Source: Firmicutes bacterium UBA5493 (lineage in GTDB: Bacteria > Bacillota > Limnochordia > Darwinibacteriales > Darwinibacteriaceae). Taken from it: a stretch of 23,658 nucleotides of DNA. Under the pieces are notes generated by a model. That model was not told where the DNA came from and did no database searches. It was given only the letters and a program-made list of their open reading frames with translations. This document shows, piece after piece, positions 6,610 to 14,061 of the stretch (the first letter of the stretch is position 1; the number at the start of each line of letters is the position of its first letter). The position numbers were made by a program, and so were the translations under genes. Location of the stretch: NCBI GenBank assembly GCA_002424045.1, contig DIPH01000032.1, forward strand, positions 1-23,658, given 5' to 3'.

Positions 6610-7494
6610 ATGAGTCTTAGATGGAGACGCCTAGGAGGGGAACAAACCAAGGTCGCCCTTTTGGCACTCTTACCGTCATTTATTGTGTTTTGTGTATTTA
6701 CTGTCTATCCGCTTTTCTACTCATTGTACATGAGCTTTTTCAATGTTCATTTGATTGCTAGTACCAGGCGTTTTGTCGGCTGGGCGAATTATGTTACGTT
6801 GCTGAACAACCCTACATTCAAAAAAGCAATTATGAACACCGTTCATTACACGATTGGGGTAGTGCCCATTGGCATCTCCCTTTCCTTGGTTGTTGCCGTT
6901 CTCCTCAACAATCGCTTACGTCTTGAAGGTTTTTTTCGGTCAGCCTTTTTCGCACCTGTAGTTACCTCTATGGTGGCTGTGTCCTTGGTGTGGACCTGGA
7001 TGCTAGAACCAAACTATGGACTCCTCAACTCCCTTCTGACTCGAATTGGAATTACAGGCCCTGGTTGGCTCACTGATCCTAGCTGGGCTATGACATCTGT
7101 TATTATCGTTAGCATTTGGAAAAACCTGGGCTATAATATGGTGATTTTTCTTGCAGGACTTCAGGATATACCCAGTGAGGTCTACGAAAGCGCGCAAATC
7201 GATGGAGCTTCCTCTGTGCAAAGCTTTTTCCGCATGACGCTCCCCATGATGAAGCCGACGATCGGGTTTGCTTCTATCATGAGCATCATGAGTTCTATGA
7301 AGGTGTTTAGCCAAATCTACACGATGACAGGGGGAGGACCAGCCAACTCCACGATGGTCATAGTTTACTACTTGTACCAACAAGCTTTTGAGTTTTATCG
7401 AGCCGGATATGCATCGGCCGTGGCTTGGATACTCTTTGTCATCATTATGGTCTTTACAGTCATTCAAATGCGGTTTTTCAAGACTGATTATTAG
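6610..7494 (+). CDS. Sugar ABC transporter permease, MalF/UgpA type
   Basis: This 294-residue inner-membrane permease belongs to the CUT1 carbohydrate importer family (MalF/UgpA/MsmF type). It has six predicted hydrophobic segments and the cytoplasmic EAA loop that docks the ATPase, seen as EVYESAQIDGASSVQSFFRM with TLPMMKP. The ATG follows GGGAAAGGGG at a good distance. It is the first gene of a permease, permease, binding-protein set that starts after a 191-bp gap carrying a candidate operator, so it probably has its own promoter. No ATPase gene is in the window; in Bacillota a shared MsmX/UgpC-type ATPase encoded elsewhere commonly serves such importers. Confidence 0.93.
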   Translation: MSLRWRRLGGEQTKVALLALLPSFIVFCVFTVYPLFYSLYMSFFNVHLIASTRRFVGWANYVTLLNNPTFKKAIMNTVHYTIGVVPIGISLSLVVAVLLNNRLRLEGFFRSAFFAPVVTSMVAVSLVWTWMLEPNYGLLNSLLTRIGITGPGWLTDPSWAMTSVIIVSIWKNLGYNMVIFLAGLQDIPSEVYESAQIDGASSVQSFFRMTLPMMKPTIGFASIMSIMSSMKVFSQIYTMTGGGPANSTMVIVYYLYQQAFEFYRAGYASAVAWILFVIIMVFTVIQMRFFKTDY

Positions 7495-7510
7495 GGAAAG
7501 GGGTAGATTG

Positions 7511-8347
7511 GTGAACTTTTTACGACTAAGGACAAACATTACTCGCACCATTTTGTACGTAATTCTGCTTGCTCTAGCAATCTCTATGTTACTCCCCTTT
7601 GCTTGGATGTTACTTTCCTCTTTCAAGGCAGAAGATGAGGTTTTCACCTATGATATGAACTGGTTGCCCTCGAGGATAGAATTCTCCGGTTATTACCGAG
7701 CTCTGACACTACAACCGTTTTTAATGTATGGAATGAACTCCATAGTTGTTTCAGCCATCGTAACAACTGTCCAGGTGGCAACGGCTACCTTGGCTGGCTA
7801 TGCTTTTGCTCGCTTGGATTTTCCGGGCCGCAATGTGATTTTCTTGATTTATCTTTCGGCCATGATGATCCCAGTTCAAGCCACAATTATTCCAGCCTTT
7901 ATTCTAATTAACAGAATGGGTTTTCTCGATTCCTACCAGGGACTCACGTTACCATTTCTGGCAACTCCATTTGGTGCCTTTTTGATGCGGCAATTCTTTT
8001 TGTCCATGCCAAAATCACTCGAAGAGGCTGCTATTATCGACGGATGTAGTCGCTTTGGGGTTTTGTTAAAGGTAGTTTTGCCCTTAAGTAAACCAGCTTT
8101 AGCGACATTAGGTCTCTTTACGTTTATGGGTGTCTGGAATGATTTTATGTGGCCCATGATTATAACGACTACAGCGGAGATGAGGACGCTACAGGTTGGG
8201 CTGGCTCTGATGCGTACGGATCTTTATCCAGACTGGCCCATGATGATGGCGGCTTCTGTAATGGCTACGTTACCTGTTATTCTGGCGTTTCTTTCGGCTC
8301 AGAAGCAGTTTATTCAGAGCCTAGCTTTTACCGGTGTAAAATACTAA
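7511..8347 (+). CDS. Sugar ABC transporter permease, MalG/UgpE type
   Basis: This 278-residue inner-membrane permease is the partner of the preceding one and is of MalG/UgpE type. It has about six hydrophobic segments and an EAA loop, SLEEAAIIDGCSRFGVLLKV followed by VLPLSKPAL. I place the start at GTG 7511, preceded by GGGAAAGGGG and 16 bases after the upstream stop; an open frame reaching back to 7388 would overlap the upstream gene by over 100 bases without a ribosome site. Length fits the family (about 275-280). It forms the heterodimeric channel with the product of 6610-7494. Confidence 0.93.
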   Translation: MNFLRLRTNITRTILYVILLALAISMLLPFAWMLLSSFKAEDEVFTYDMNWLPSRIEFSGYYRALTLQPFLMYGMNSIVVSAIVTTVQVATATLAGYAFARLDFPGRNVIFLIYLSAMMIPVQATIIPAFILINRMGFLDSYQGLTLPFLATPFGAFLMRQFFLSMPKSLEEAAIIDGCSRFGVLLKVVLPLSKPALATLGLFTFMGVWNDFMWPMIITTTAEMRTLQVGLALMRTDLYPDWPMMMAASVMATLPVILAFLSAQKQFIQSLAFTGVKY

Positions 8348-8456
8348 TTTATAGAGAAGTCTGGAAGGAGGGGTTGTAAGTACGTTACTACAGTGTTTGC
8401 TTGGAAGCTTGAGGGTTGTCGACATGACGAAAGACAAAACAGAGAGGGGTTATATT

Positions 8457-9707
8457 GTGCGCAAAAAAGTATTGTTGTTGACGCTAATGTTTGTTCTAGT
8501 CTTCGCAATAGGTAGTGTGGCTACAGCACAAGTAACAATCGATTATTGGCACTATCTTAGTGGGGATAACTCCCAGATTCATGAAGCAAAGGTAGCAGAG
8601 TTTAATAGGTTGCACCCAGACATTCATGTAGAAGTGCTTTATACAGGTAACCAGTTTGCTACAAGAGACAAGCTAATGGTCGCTGTAGCGGGGGGACAGC
8701 CCCCACACGTAGCACTAATGGACCAATTCTGGCCGCCGATGATGGTCGCCACTGGAGCGATGGTTCCCCTTAAAGACTTCGTAGATACGGATGAGTATTT
8801 TGAAGACTTTACGTCTATCTCACTTGACACTGTTACTATCGATGGAGAACAATGGACAATGCCGTTTTCCATGAGCAACCAAATTCTCTTTTATAACAAG
8901 GATATGTTCAGGGAAGTTGGTCTTGATCCGGAAAAACCACCCGCAACATGGGATGAATTAGTGGAATACGGCAAGTTGCTTACTCGCGATGTCGATGGCG
9001 ACGGGCAAATTGACGAGTGGGGTGTCAACTTTACTACTAGAGCTAACATTGGTGCCGTCTACGGCTTCATTACCTTCTTATGGCAGGCAGGCGGCGAAAT
9101 ATACAATGAAGACTTTACTGCGACGGCATTTAATGATGAGGCCGCAGTTGAAGCAGTTAACTTTTGGATCGATTTAGCCCACAATCATAAGATACTAACG
9201 CTTTCGCCTCCTCAAGAAGGTTTTGAGGTTGGCCGCATCGCGATGCAGTACTCCAGTACGTCAGGTATTGCTCGAACGGCAGAGAAAGTAGATTTTGATT
9301 TTGGCGTAGCGCCATTACCGGCCCATAAGGAAATGGTTACTGGCGTAGGTGGTAGTAGTATGGGTATTTTCAGAACTACACCAGAGAAAGAGGCTGCCGC
9401 ATGGACCTTTGTTGAGTGGATGGCTAATGAGGAAAATAACTTAGAGTGGAGCATGGCTACAGGTTATACGCCACTGCGCAAATCGGTGCTCGCCTCGGAC
9501 GAATATAATCAATATCTAGAAGAAAACCCATTCATTCAGACTGTTATTAAGCAAGCCCAATATGCCAGAGCTCGTCCAAACGTTGTCAGCTATGCCGATG
9601 TTTCGAGGGTGTTAGGTATTGCTGTTGAAGAGGCATTGTTTGCCAACGTTCATCCGCAACAAACTCTAGACAATGCTGTTGTCGAAGCAAACGGTTTTAT
9701 TTTCTAA
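8457..9707 (+). CDS. ABC transporter sugar-binding protein (CUT1)
   Basis: This 416-residue extracytoplasmic binding protein is of the MalE/UgpB type. It has a signal peptide (positive VRKK, hydrophobic core, cleavage near ATAQ) and the family opening VTIDYWHYLSGDN followed by EFNRLHPDIHVEV. I choose GTG 8457 because GAGAGGGG lies 7-8 bases upstream and the signal peptide then begins at the N-terminus; an in-frame ATG at 8397 would put 20 polar residues ahead of it. There is no lipobox cysteine, unusual for a monoderm Firmicute, where such proteins are normally lipoproteins. It probably delivers a sugar or glycoside to the two permeases just upstream. Confidence 0.93.
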   Translation: MRKKVLLLTLMFVLVFAIGSVATAQVTIDYWHYLSGDNSQIHEAKVAEFNRLHPDIHVEVLYTGNQFATRDKLMVAVAGGQPPHVALMDQFWPPMMVATGAMVPLKDFVDTDEYFEDFTSISLDTVTIDGEQWTMPFSMSNQILFYNKDMFREVGLDPEKPPATWDELVEYGKLLTRDVDGDGQIDEWGVNFTTRANIGAVYGFITFLWQAGGEIYNEDFTATAFNDEAAVEAVNFWIDLAHNHKILTLSPPQEGFEVGRIAMQYSSTSGIARTAEKVDFDFGVAPLPAHKEMVTGVGGSSMGIFRTTPEKEAAAWTFVEWMANEENNLEWSMATGYTPLRKSVLASDEYNQYLEENPFIQTVIKQAQYARARPNVVSYADVSRVLGIAVEEALFANVHPQQTLDNAVVEANGFIF

Positions 9708-9733
9708 GAAGACTCTTGACTTATGTAATGAGA

Positions 9734-9767
9734 AAATCCAGCCAGTCCCAGGGGATTGGCTGGATTT
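9734..9767 (+). terminator. Intercistronic hairpin after binding-protein gene
   Basis: A perfect 11-bp stem (9734-9744 with 9757-9767) closes a 12-base loop and is not followed by a T tract. It is more likely an mRNA-stabilising or partial-termination structure that keeps binding-protein mRNA abundant than a full terminator, since the next gene starts only 18 bases later. Confidence 0.6.
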
Positions 9768-9784
9768 AAAATACGAGAGGCGGT

Positions 9785-10588
9785 ATGGCGATGTTGTTTG
9801 GAGTTACAACTATGACATTCTATCACAGACCTATTCTTGAAGCCCTAGAAATAATCGCCACTTGCGGCTTTGATTGTGCGGAAATTTGGGTGGATCATGC
9901 TTGGGATGACGAGCGTGGAGCAAGTGTAGAAGAACTGAAAGAAGCTCTTGTCAAACACAAATTAGAATCAACTATTCATTGCCCAATTATGGACATCAGT
10001 ATCACCAGCCCGAATAAAGGAATACGCGAAGAATCCCTGCGTCAAACCTATCAGGCGATGGACCTTGCCCGGGATTTAGGTTCAAAGTTAATTGTCATCC
10101 ATCCCGGCAGTAAATTCTCTGTACTAGAGGATTCTAAAACCCACTGGGCTAACCAGGTTGATTCCATCCGAAGAATTTTGGCGTATGGCAAGGAACAGGG
10201 AGTTTTAACTACAGTTGAGAACATGGATAGCGATAAAGAGATTGTCTCAGTGAAGTGCTGGGAAGACCTAGATCGACTCTTTGCAGACGTTGGAAGCAAA
10301 GAAAAGTGGGTAACCCTAGATGTTACTCATATCAGAGACACGGAGAAAACTTTAGCTTTTATTGAACAAGCTGGATCGAACATTGCCCATTTCCATCTTA
10401 GTGATGGGACAGAGGCGAAAATGCACATGCGCATCGGCACAGGAGAGCTTGATTTACGGCGTATTGTGGCCGCTTTGCAGCAGGTTGATTATGCAGGTGT
10501 GTGGTCTTTGGAGTGTTTCATACCGAACAACAATGAAGAGCAATTGCGAGAAGAGCTTAAGCAGGCAAAGGCCTTATTCGCCAACTGA
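9785..10588 (+). CDS. Sugar phosphate isomerase/epimerase-like TIM-barrel protein
   Basis: This 267-residue protein belongs to the xylose isomerase-like TIM-barrel superfamily (AP endonuclease family 2 fold, as in IolE, IolI and keto-sugar epimerases). The metal-site pattern is visible: H106 in IHPG, E145 in VENMD, D179 and H182 in LDVTH, H204 in HFHLSDG, a GTGELDLRR block and E243 in SLECF. These enzymes isomerise or epimerise sugars or polyols, or dehydrate inosose, through a bound divalent metal. The start at ATG 9785 follows GAGAGGCGG. It probably ends the ABC operon, downstream of the hairpin, and is closed by a strong terminator shared with the converging aldolase gene. Exact reaction not determinable here. 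Confidence 0.85.
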   Translation: MAMLFGVTTMTFYHRPILEALEIIATCGFDCAEIWVDHAWDDERGASVEELKEALVKHKLESTIHCPIMDISITSPNKGIREESLRQTYQAMDLARDLGSKLIVIHPGSKFSVLEDSKTHWANQVDSIRRILAYGKEQGVLTTVENMDSDKEIVSVKCWEDLDRLFADVGSKEKWVTLDVTHIRDTEKTLAFIEQAGSNIAHFHLSDGTEAKMHMRIGTGELDLRRIVAALQQVDYAGVWSLECFIPNNNEEQLREELKQAKALFAN

Positions 10589-10616
10589 TGTTTTGGCATG
10601 TTGATCCAAGAATGAA

Positions 10617-10645
10617 ATAGGGGAAGGCGCTTTGCCTTCCCCTAT
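10617..10645. terminator. Bidirectional terminator between converging operons
   Basis: A perfect 12-bp stem (10617-10628 with 10634-10645) with a 5-base loop separates the isomerase gene (plus strand) from the aldolase gene (minus strand). The T-rich flank on the plus side is short, so part of its function may be as a simple transcription block in both directions. Confidence 0.75.
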
Positions 10646-10678
10646 CAATATTTCGAGCTCCTGCCTGACTACTGCAGT

Positions 10679-11530
10679 CTAGACCCTATTCTTGCAGCCG
10701 AATACTTGAATGTAGTGCATGAACATTTCCTTGTAAGCTTTAACACCCACGCCATAAGCCATACTCAGAGGCATAAAACCTAAGACTATTTTCTCATCTT
10801 TGTCTAGAAACTCCCTTACTGCATTGGTACCGGCAGAAGATAAGTCACTAAAGAGATTAATCTTGGCAATTCCAGCCTTAACAGCATTGGCTAGTTGTTC
10901 GTCGCCTGCAGAAGAGCCGCCGTGTAGAACCAGGGGCACTGGCAAGGTCTTTTTTAGTTCAGCGATGCGTTCTAGGTCAATGCGAGGTGCATCACCCTGG
11001 TAAAAACCATGGGCTGTACCTACCGCCACCGCTAAGCAGTCTACGGATGTTTGCTCCACAAATTTCTGAGCCTCTACTGGCTTTGTAAAGGAGTCATGAA
11101 AGTCAGCAGTGATTTCTGAAGCGGTACCCAAATAGCCAAGTTCTGCTTCTACAGATACACCTACAGCATGGGCCATTTTTACCACTTCAGCCGTTACCCT
11201 TACGTTCTCTTCGAAGGGCTCTTTCGAACAGTCGATCATGACGGAGCTAAAGCCGAACTGAATAGCTTTAGCACAAACATCAAAGGTGGTACCGTGATCG
11301 AGGTTCAGTGCTGCTGGAACGTGAGGATAGCGCTTAACCAGAAACTTCGTCATATCTGCTACTGCTTCAATATCATTTCTTGGCACACAGTCAATGATTA
11401 AAGGCGCCTTTAGTTCGCTACAGGCTTGAAAGACAGCTTCCAGGGTTTGAAAGTCATTTACGCCTGGGGCAGGAATACCATACCCCTTTTCTGTTGCTTC
11501 CTTAAGCAGGGGATTCATGTTCTCTAACAT
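10679..11530 (-). CDS. Class II (zinc) ketose-bisphosphate aldolase family protein
   Basis: This 283-residue protein is a class II aldolase of the fructose/tagatose-bisphosphate (FbaA, GatY/KbaY, IolJ) family, which cleaves a phosphorylated ketose to DHAP plus an aldehyde. Zinc and catalytic residues are visible: D78-H79 in LDHG, H174 in GTAHG, H203 in LHGGSS, E128/E130 in VEAELG and N225 in KINLFSD. The usual KINxxTD motif has Ser in place of Thr. GGAGG lies 8 bases before the ATG. It is the second gene of a minus-strand operon, 31 bases after the dehydrogenase gene. The neighbourhood contains no sugar kinase, so either a kinase is encoded elsewhere or the substrate is unusual. Confidence 0.9.
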   Translation of the reverse strand: MLENMNPLLKEATEKGYGIPAPGVNDFQTLEAVFQACSELKAPLIIDCVPRNDIEAVADMTKFLVKRYPHVPAALNLDHGTTFDVCAKAIQFGFSSVMIDCSKEPFEENVRVTAEVVKMAHAVGVSVEAELGYLGTASEITADFHDSFTKPVEAQKFVEQTSVDCLAVAVGTAHGFYQGDAPRIDLERIAELKKTLPVPLVLHGGSSAGDEQLANAVKAGIAKINLFSDLSSAGTNAVREFLDKDEKIVLGFMPLSMAYGVGVKAYKEMFMHYIQVFGCKNRV

Positions 11531-11561
11531 TTATAATTCCTCCATTCTGGTTCAGTGTTTG

Positions 11562-12620
11562 CTACATCGAAAGGACGATACGATACTTTTCGGCTTGAAT
11601 GGCCATTTCAAAGGCCAGTTGAGCCTCTTCGAGAGGGAAGACCTTTTCAATCATCGGTTCTACACTAATAATCTTCTTGCCAATAAGTAGAGAAGCTTGA
11701 TACAAGTCTTTCCGGTTTTTGCTTGTAGATCCAGTAATAGTAATGCCAGAACGATGAATCACATTTGGATCAACATTCATGGGCACCGCAGGGTGGGCCG
11801 AAGCAAAAAGCATGACTTTTCCATTAGGAGCAACCAACCCCATGGCTTGTTCATTCGCTTGCTCAAGACCGATAGTCACAATGACTACATCGGCCAAGCG
11901 TCCATCGTTGATGTCCTTAAGCTGCTGGCCAATATCGCCTGCATTGGGGTTCAATACGGCGTGGGCACCTGCACTGAGAGCCTTTTGGCGCCTTTGCTCA
12001 TCGAGTTCACTTACCACAACAAAGGCACCCTGATACTTGGAGACCAGTATGTTAGCCATTCCCATGGCCCCTGCCCCAATGACTACGACAGTTTGGCCAA
12101 GTTGAATATCCAACTTATTCGTGCTCGATACGGCACAGGCAATGGGTTCTGAGAGTGCAGCCTGTTCGAAGGGAGTGTCCTTAGAAATCTGAACTAGGTT
12201 GCGTGGGTCTACGACAGAGTACTCTGACAAACCGAAAATACCCATGATTCCATCTTCGCGGTCTGACTTTTGCTGAGCCTTCAGCCGCATCTTCTCCACT
12301 TCACACTTTGCATCTTGACCCATTGCACATAAATAACATTGGTCGCAAGCGCTCCCACACCCACGGGCTACATGATCCCCTACTTTTAGTGGCGTGTAGG
12401 TATTGGGTCCGATTGCTTCAACAATTCCAGAAACTTCATGACCCCAAACACCTGGATAGACGGGGAATACGCCGGTAAAGAATCGCTGTTCTAAAGTGCA
12501 TAGTGCTGTCGCTTTTTGGCGGACCAAGACTTCTCCTTGTTTTGGTTCTGGAATAGGAATAGTTTTTACCTCTACTTTACCTTTGTCGACAATGACTGCT
12601 GCCTTAGACTGAATTGACAT
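11562..12620 (-). CDS. Zinc-dependent alcohol/sorbitol dehydrogenase family protein
   Basis: This 352-residue medium-chain dehydrogenase probably interconverts a sugar-alcohol or secondary alcohol and its ketone. Catalytic zinc ligands are C41 and the H61-E62 pair (GHE); the structural zinc motif is C92-x2-C95-x2-C98-x7-C106. The Rossmann motif GAGAMG (182-187) is followed by an acidic residue (E205 in SELDEQR), which suggests NAD over NADP. GGGAGGT sits just before the ATG. It is the first gene of the minus-strand operon with the aldolase and is divergent from the SorC-type regulator gene, with a 200-bp control region between. A polyol oxidised to a ketose that is then cleaved by the aldolase is a natural reading, but is inferred. 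Confidence 0.92.
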   Translation of the reverse strand: MSIQSKAAVIVDKGKVEVKTIPIPEPKQGEVLVRQKATALCTLEQRFFTGVFPVYPGVWGHEVSGIVEAIGPNTYTPLKVGDHVARGCGSACDQCYLCAMGQDAKCEVEKMRLKAQQKSDREDGIMGIFGLSEYSVVDPRNLVQISKDTPFEQAALSEPIACAVSSTNKLDIQLGQTVVVIGAGAMGMANILVSKYQGAFVVVSELDEQRRQKALSAGAHAVLNPNAGDIGQQLKDINDGRLADVVIVTIGLEQANEQAMGLVAPNGKVMLFASAHPAVPMNVDPNVIHRSGITITGSTSKNRKDLYQASLLIGKKIISVEPMIEKVFPLEEAQLAFEMAIQAEKYRIVLSM

Positions 12621-12699
12621 AACAGGACCTCCCTATAGTTGCAAAATATAGTCAGCTAATTTTCTTTGCGCTATATTTTTATCATTCTCCACAACTTGC

Positions 12700-12725
12700 G
12701 AAATTCCTCCCTGACATTTTTTCGT
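12700..12725 (-). promoter_or_regulatory. Candidate shared operator, site C, in divergent control region
   Basis: On the minus strand this reads ACGAAAAAATGTC, seven variable bases, AATTTC: 13 plus 6 bases identical to site A at 1074-1099 with identical spacing. It lies between the dehydrogenase and regulator genes, the usual place for autoregulatory and target control by a SorC-type regulator. Confidence 0.45.
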
Positions 12726-12821
12726 GTGGAAGTAAAGTTTGCTAGGAGGCAGGAGAATTGCATCAGACGGCAAATTACAACGGGTAAGACCTGATGTCCA
12801 TTGATAGAGAGGGGGATTGCT

Positions 12822-13748
12822 TTGTTAGACTACAATGATGAGCAAGATCTCGATCTTTTGGTACGAATAAGCGAAATGTACTATATACAAGGGAAAGCTC
12901 AAAAGGAAATTTCCGAAGCTCTTAATCTGTCTCGGAGTGGTGTTTCGAGATTGCTGCACGCCGCAAGAGAGCGGGATATTGTTCAGTTTACTGTGCGAAA
13001 TCCCTCGCAACGGCTCCTTGAACTTGGGCAGGCTGTAACAGAAGAGTTCGGACTCGTGGAGTGCCGGCTAAGTCCTGTAGAGCGTACTTATGAAGATCTA
13101 CAATTACGTTTGGCTTATCAGGCTGCGAAGTGTTTGTTATCTCTGCTGGAATCTGGTGATATCGTTGGTGTAGGTTTTAGCTCAACTGTCCACAAAATGG
13201 TCGAGTTATTACCTAATTCCCATGATTATGCCTGTATGAAATTTGTCCCAATTTCTGGTGGGACCGGTGTAACGCGTGGACCGCATATTAACTATACTGT
13301 TCAGTTAGCTGCTAGTAAGTTTAGTGGCGATTACGTCGGTTTAAACGTTCCACTGTATATAGATGAACCTAGCATTGTAGCCAAGCTCTTTGAAGAAGAA
13401 TCGATTAGACAGTGCACCGATCTGTGGAACCAGCTCTCCTGCGCAGTGATCGGTATTGGAGCCACCAATAGGGCTGTGCCTGAAGGCTTGCGAATTCCTT
13501 CTCCTGGTACTCCCACTACCGCGGCCGTCTGCGGTTGGTTTTTTGATGAACAGGGTCAGGTTGTGGCAGATAAGAGCACTGCGGCCATAAGCATTAAGCA
13601 ATTGCAGGACACGCCGAAGGTTTTGGCTGTTGCTGGCGGAACCCATTCTACCGCAGCGATTTTGGCTGTACTACGGGCAGGATTTGTGACCCACCTGGTG
13701 ACAGATGAAGAGGTGGCGCGGGATCTTCTGCACTTGAATAAGAAGTAA
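12822..13748 (+). CDS. SorC/DeoR-type transcriptional regulator
   Basis: This 308-residue regulator has an N-terminal helix-turn-helix (YYIQGKAQKEISEALNLSRS, then GVSRLLHAARERDIV) and a C-terminal sugar-binding domain of the SorC/LsrR type (SGDIVGVGFSSTV, FVPISGGTG, CAVIGIGA, AVAGGTHSTAAILAVLRAGFV). Such proteins bind phosphorylated sugars and control sugar catabolic operons. I choose the TTG at 12822 because GAGAGGGGG lies 7 bases upstream; an in-frame TTG at 12801 has no such site. It is divergent from the dehydrogenase/aldolase operon. The shared 26-bp motif before three operons in this module makes it the likely regulator of the whole cluster. Whether it represses or activates is not visible. 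Confidence 0.9.
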   Translation: MLDYNDEQDLDLLVRISEMYYIQGKAQKEISEALNLSRSGVSRLLHAARERDIVQFTVRNPSQRLLELGQAVTEEFGLVECRLSPVERTYEDLQLRLAYQAAKCLLSLLESGDIVGVGFSSTVHKMVELLPNSHDYACMKFVPISGGTGVTRGPHINYTVQLAASKFSGDYVGLNVPLYIDEPSIVAKLFEEESIRQCTDLWNQLSCAVIGIGATNRAVPEGLRIPSPGTPTTAAVCGWFFDEQGQVVADKSTAAISIKQLQDTPKVLAVAGGTHSTAAILAVLRAGFVTHLVTDEEVARDLLHLNKK

Positions 13749-13780
13749 TTAACCTTTCAACAAAAAAGTTGTTGCTAAAT

Positions 13781-13839
13781 GAGCAGATAGTGATATTGAT
13801 CACATCTGTACCTGAGTTCGTTCTCCTGATGGCCCACCA
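13781..13839 (+). pseudogene. tRNA-Lys 3'-end-derived copy with hairpin
   Basis: The last 29 bases (13811-13839) match the copy at 687-715 with one difference, ending in the acceptor strand and CCA. Upstream the anticodon arm is replaced by a long hairpin: CAGAT and GTGAT (13784-13794) pair with ATCAC and ATCTG (13799-13808) around loop ATTG. A GAGCA block may be the remnant of the D-arm. It shares with copies at 626-715 and 17755-17803 the altered T-stem sequence CCTGAGTT, so the three are related to each other beyond the tRNA itself. Confidence 0.55.
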
Positions 13840-13855
13840 TTTCCGTTAGAACACG

Positions 13856-13882
13856 AACCGCATCGTCTTGGTGCGGTTTTTT
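13856..13882 (+). terminator. Intrinsic terminator after third tRNA-Lys-like copy
   Basis: ACCGCA (13857-13862) pairs with TGCGGT (13872-13877), extended by one A-T pair, and runs into six T. Its sequence differs from the terminators at 39-60 and 733-757. Confidence 0.8.
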
Positions 13883-14061
13883 GCTGTCCATACACGTTGG
13901 TACGACGTACATAGCGGGTTACTTGTTTGTGCGATGAAAGAAGAATGGGTAATAAAGGATATTGCCTCAACATCGTGGAAGTACCAACAAGATTGTCTAG
14001 TGAGGAACACTGTGGACTTGTTTTTCTAAGTTCTTGGATGATTAATGGCAAGGAGGATATT

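Larger units (their letters stand above)
13749..14061. other. Gap holding a tRNA-Lys-like copy, terminator and leader
   Basis: This 313-base gap contains the third tRNA-Lys-derived copy, its terminator and about 180 bases before the UroD-like gene. An open frame reaches back from that gene to 13927, but the strong ribosome site supports the later ATG. No separate gene is supportable. Confidence 0.5.

Noticed and set aside
7003..7647. 214-codon open frame on the minus strand
   Set aside because: It lies opposite the two permease genes, has low-complexity charged sequence and no ribosome site or family motif.
11697..12152. 151-codon open frame on the plus strand
   Set aside because: It is the antisense shadow of the zinc dehydrogenase gene, whose motifs are unambiguous.
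13927..14061. N-terminal extension of the UroD-like protein
   Set aside because: The ATG at 14062 has a perfect AAGGAGG at the right distance, and the upstream residues show no family resemblance.
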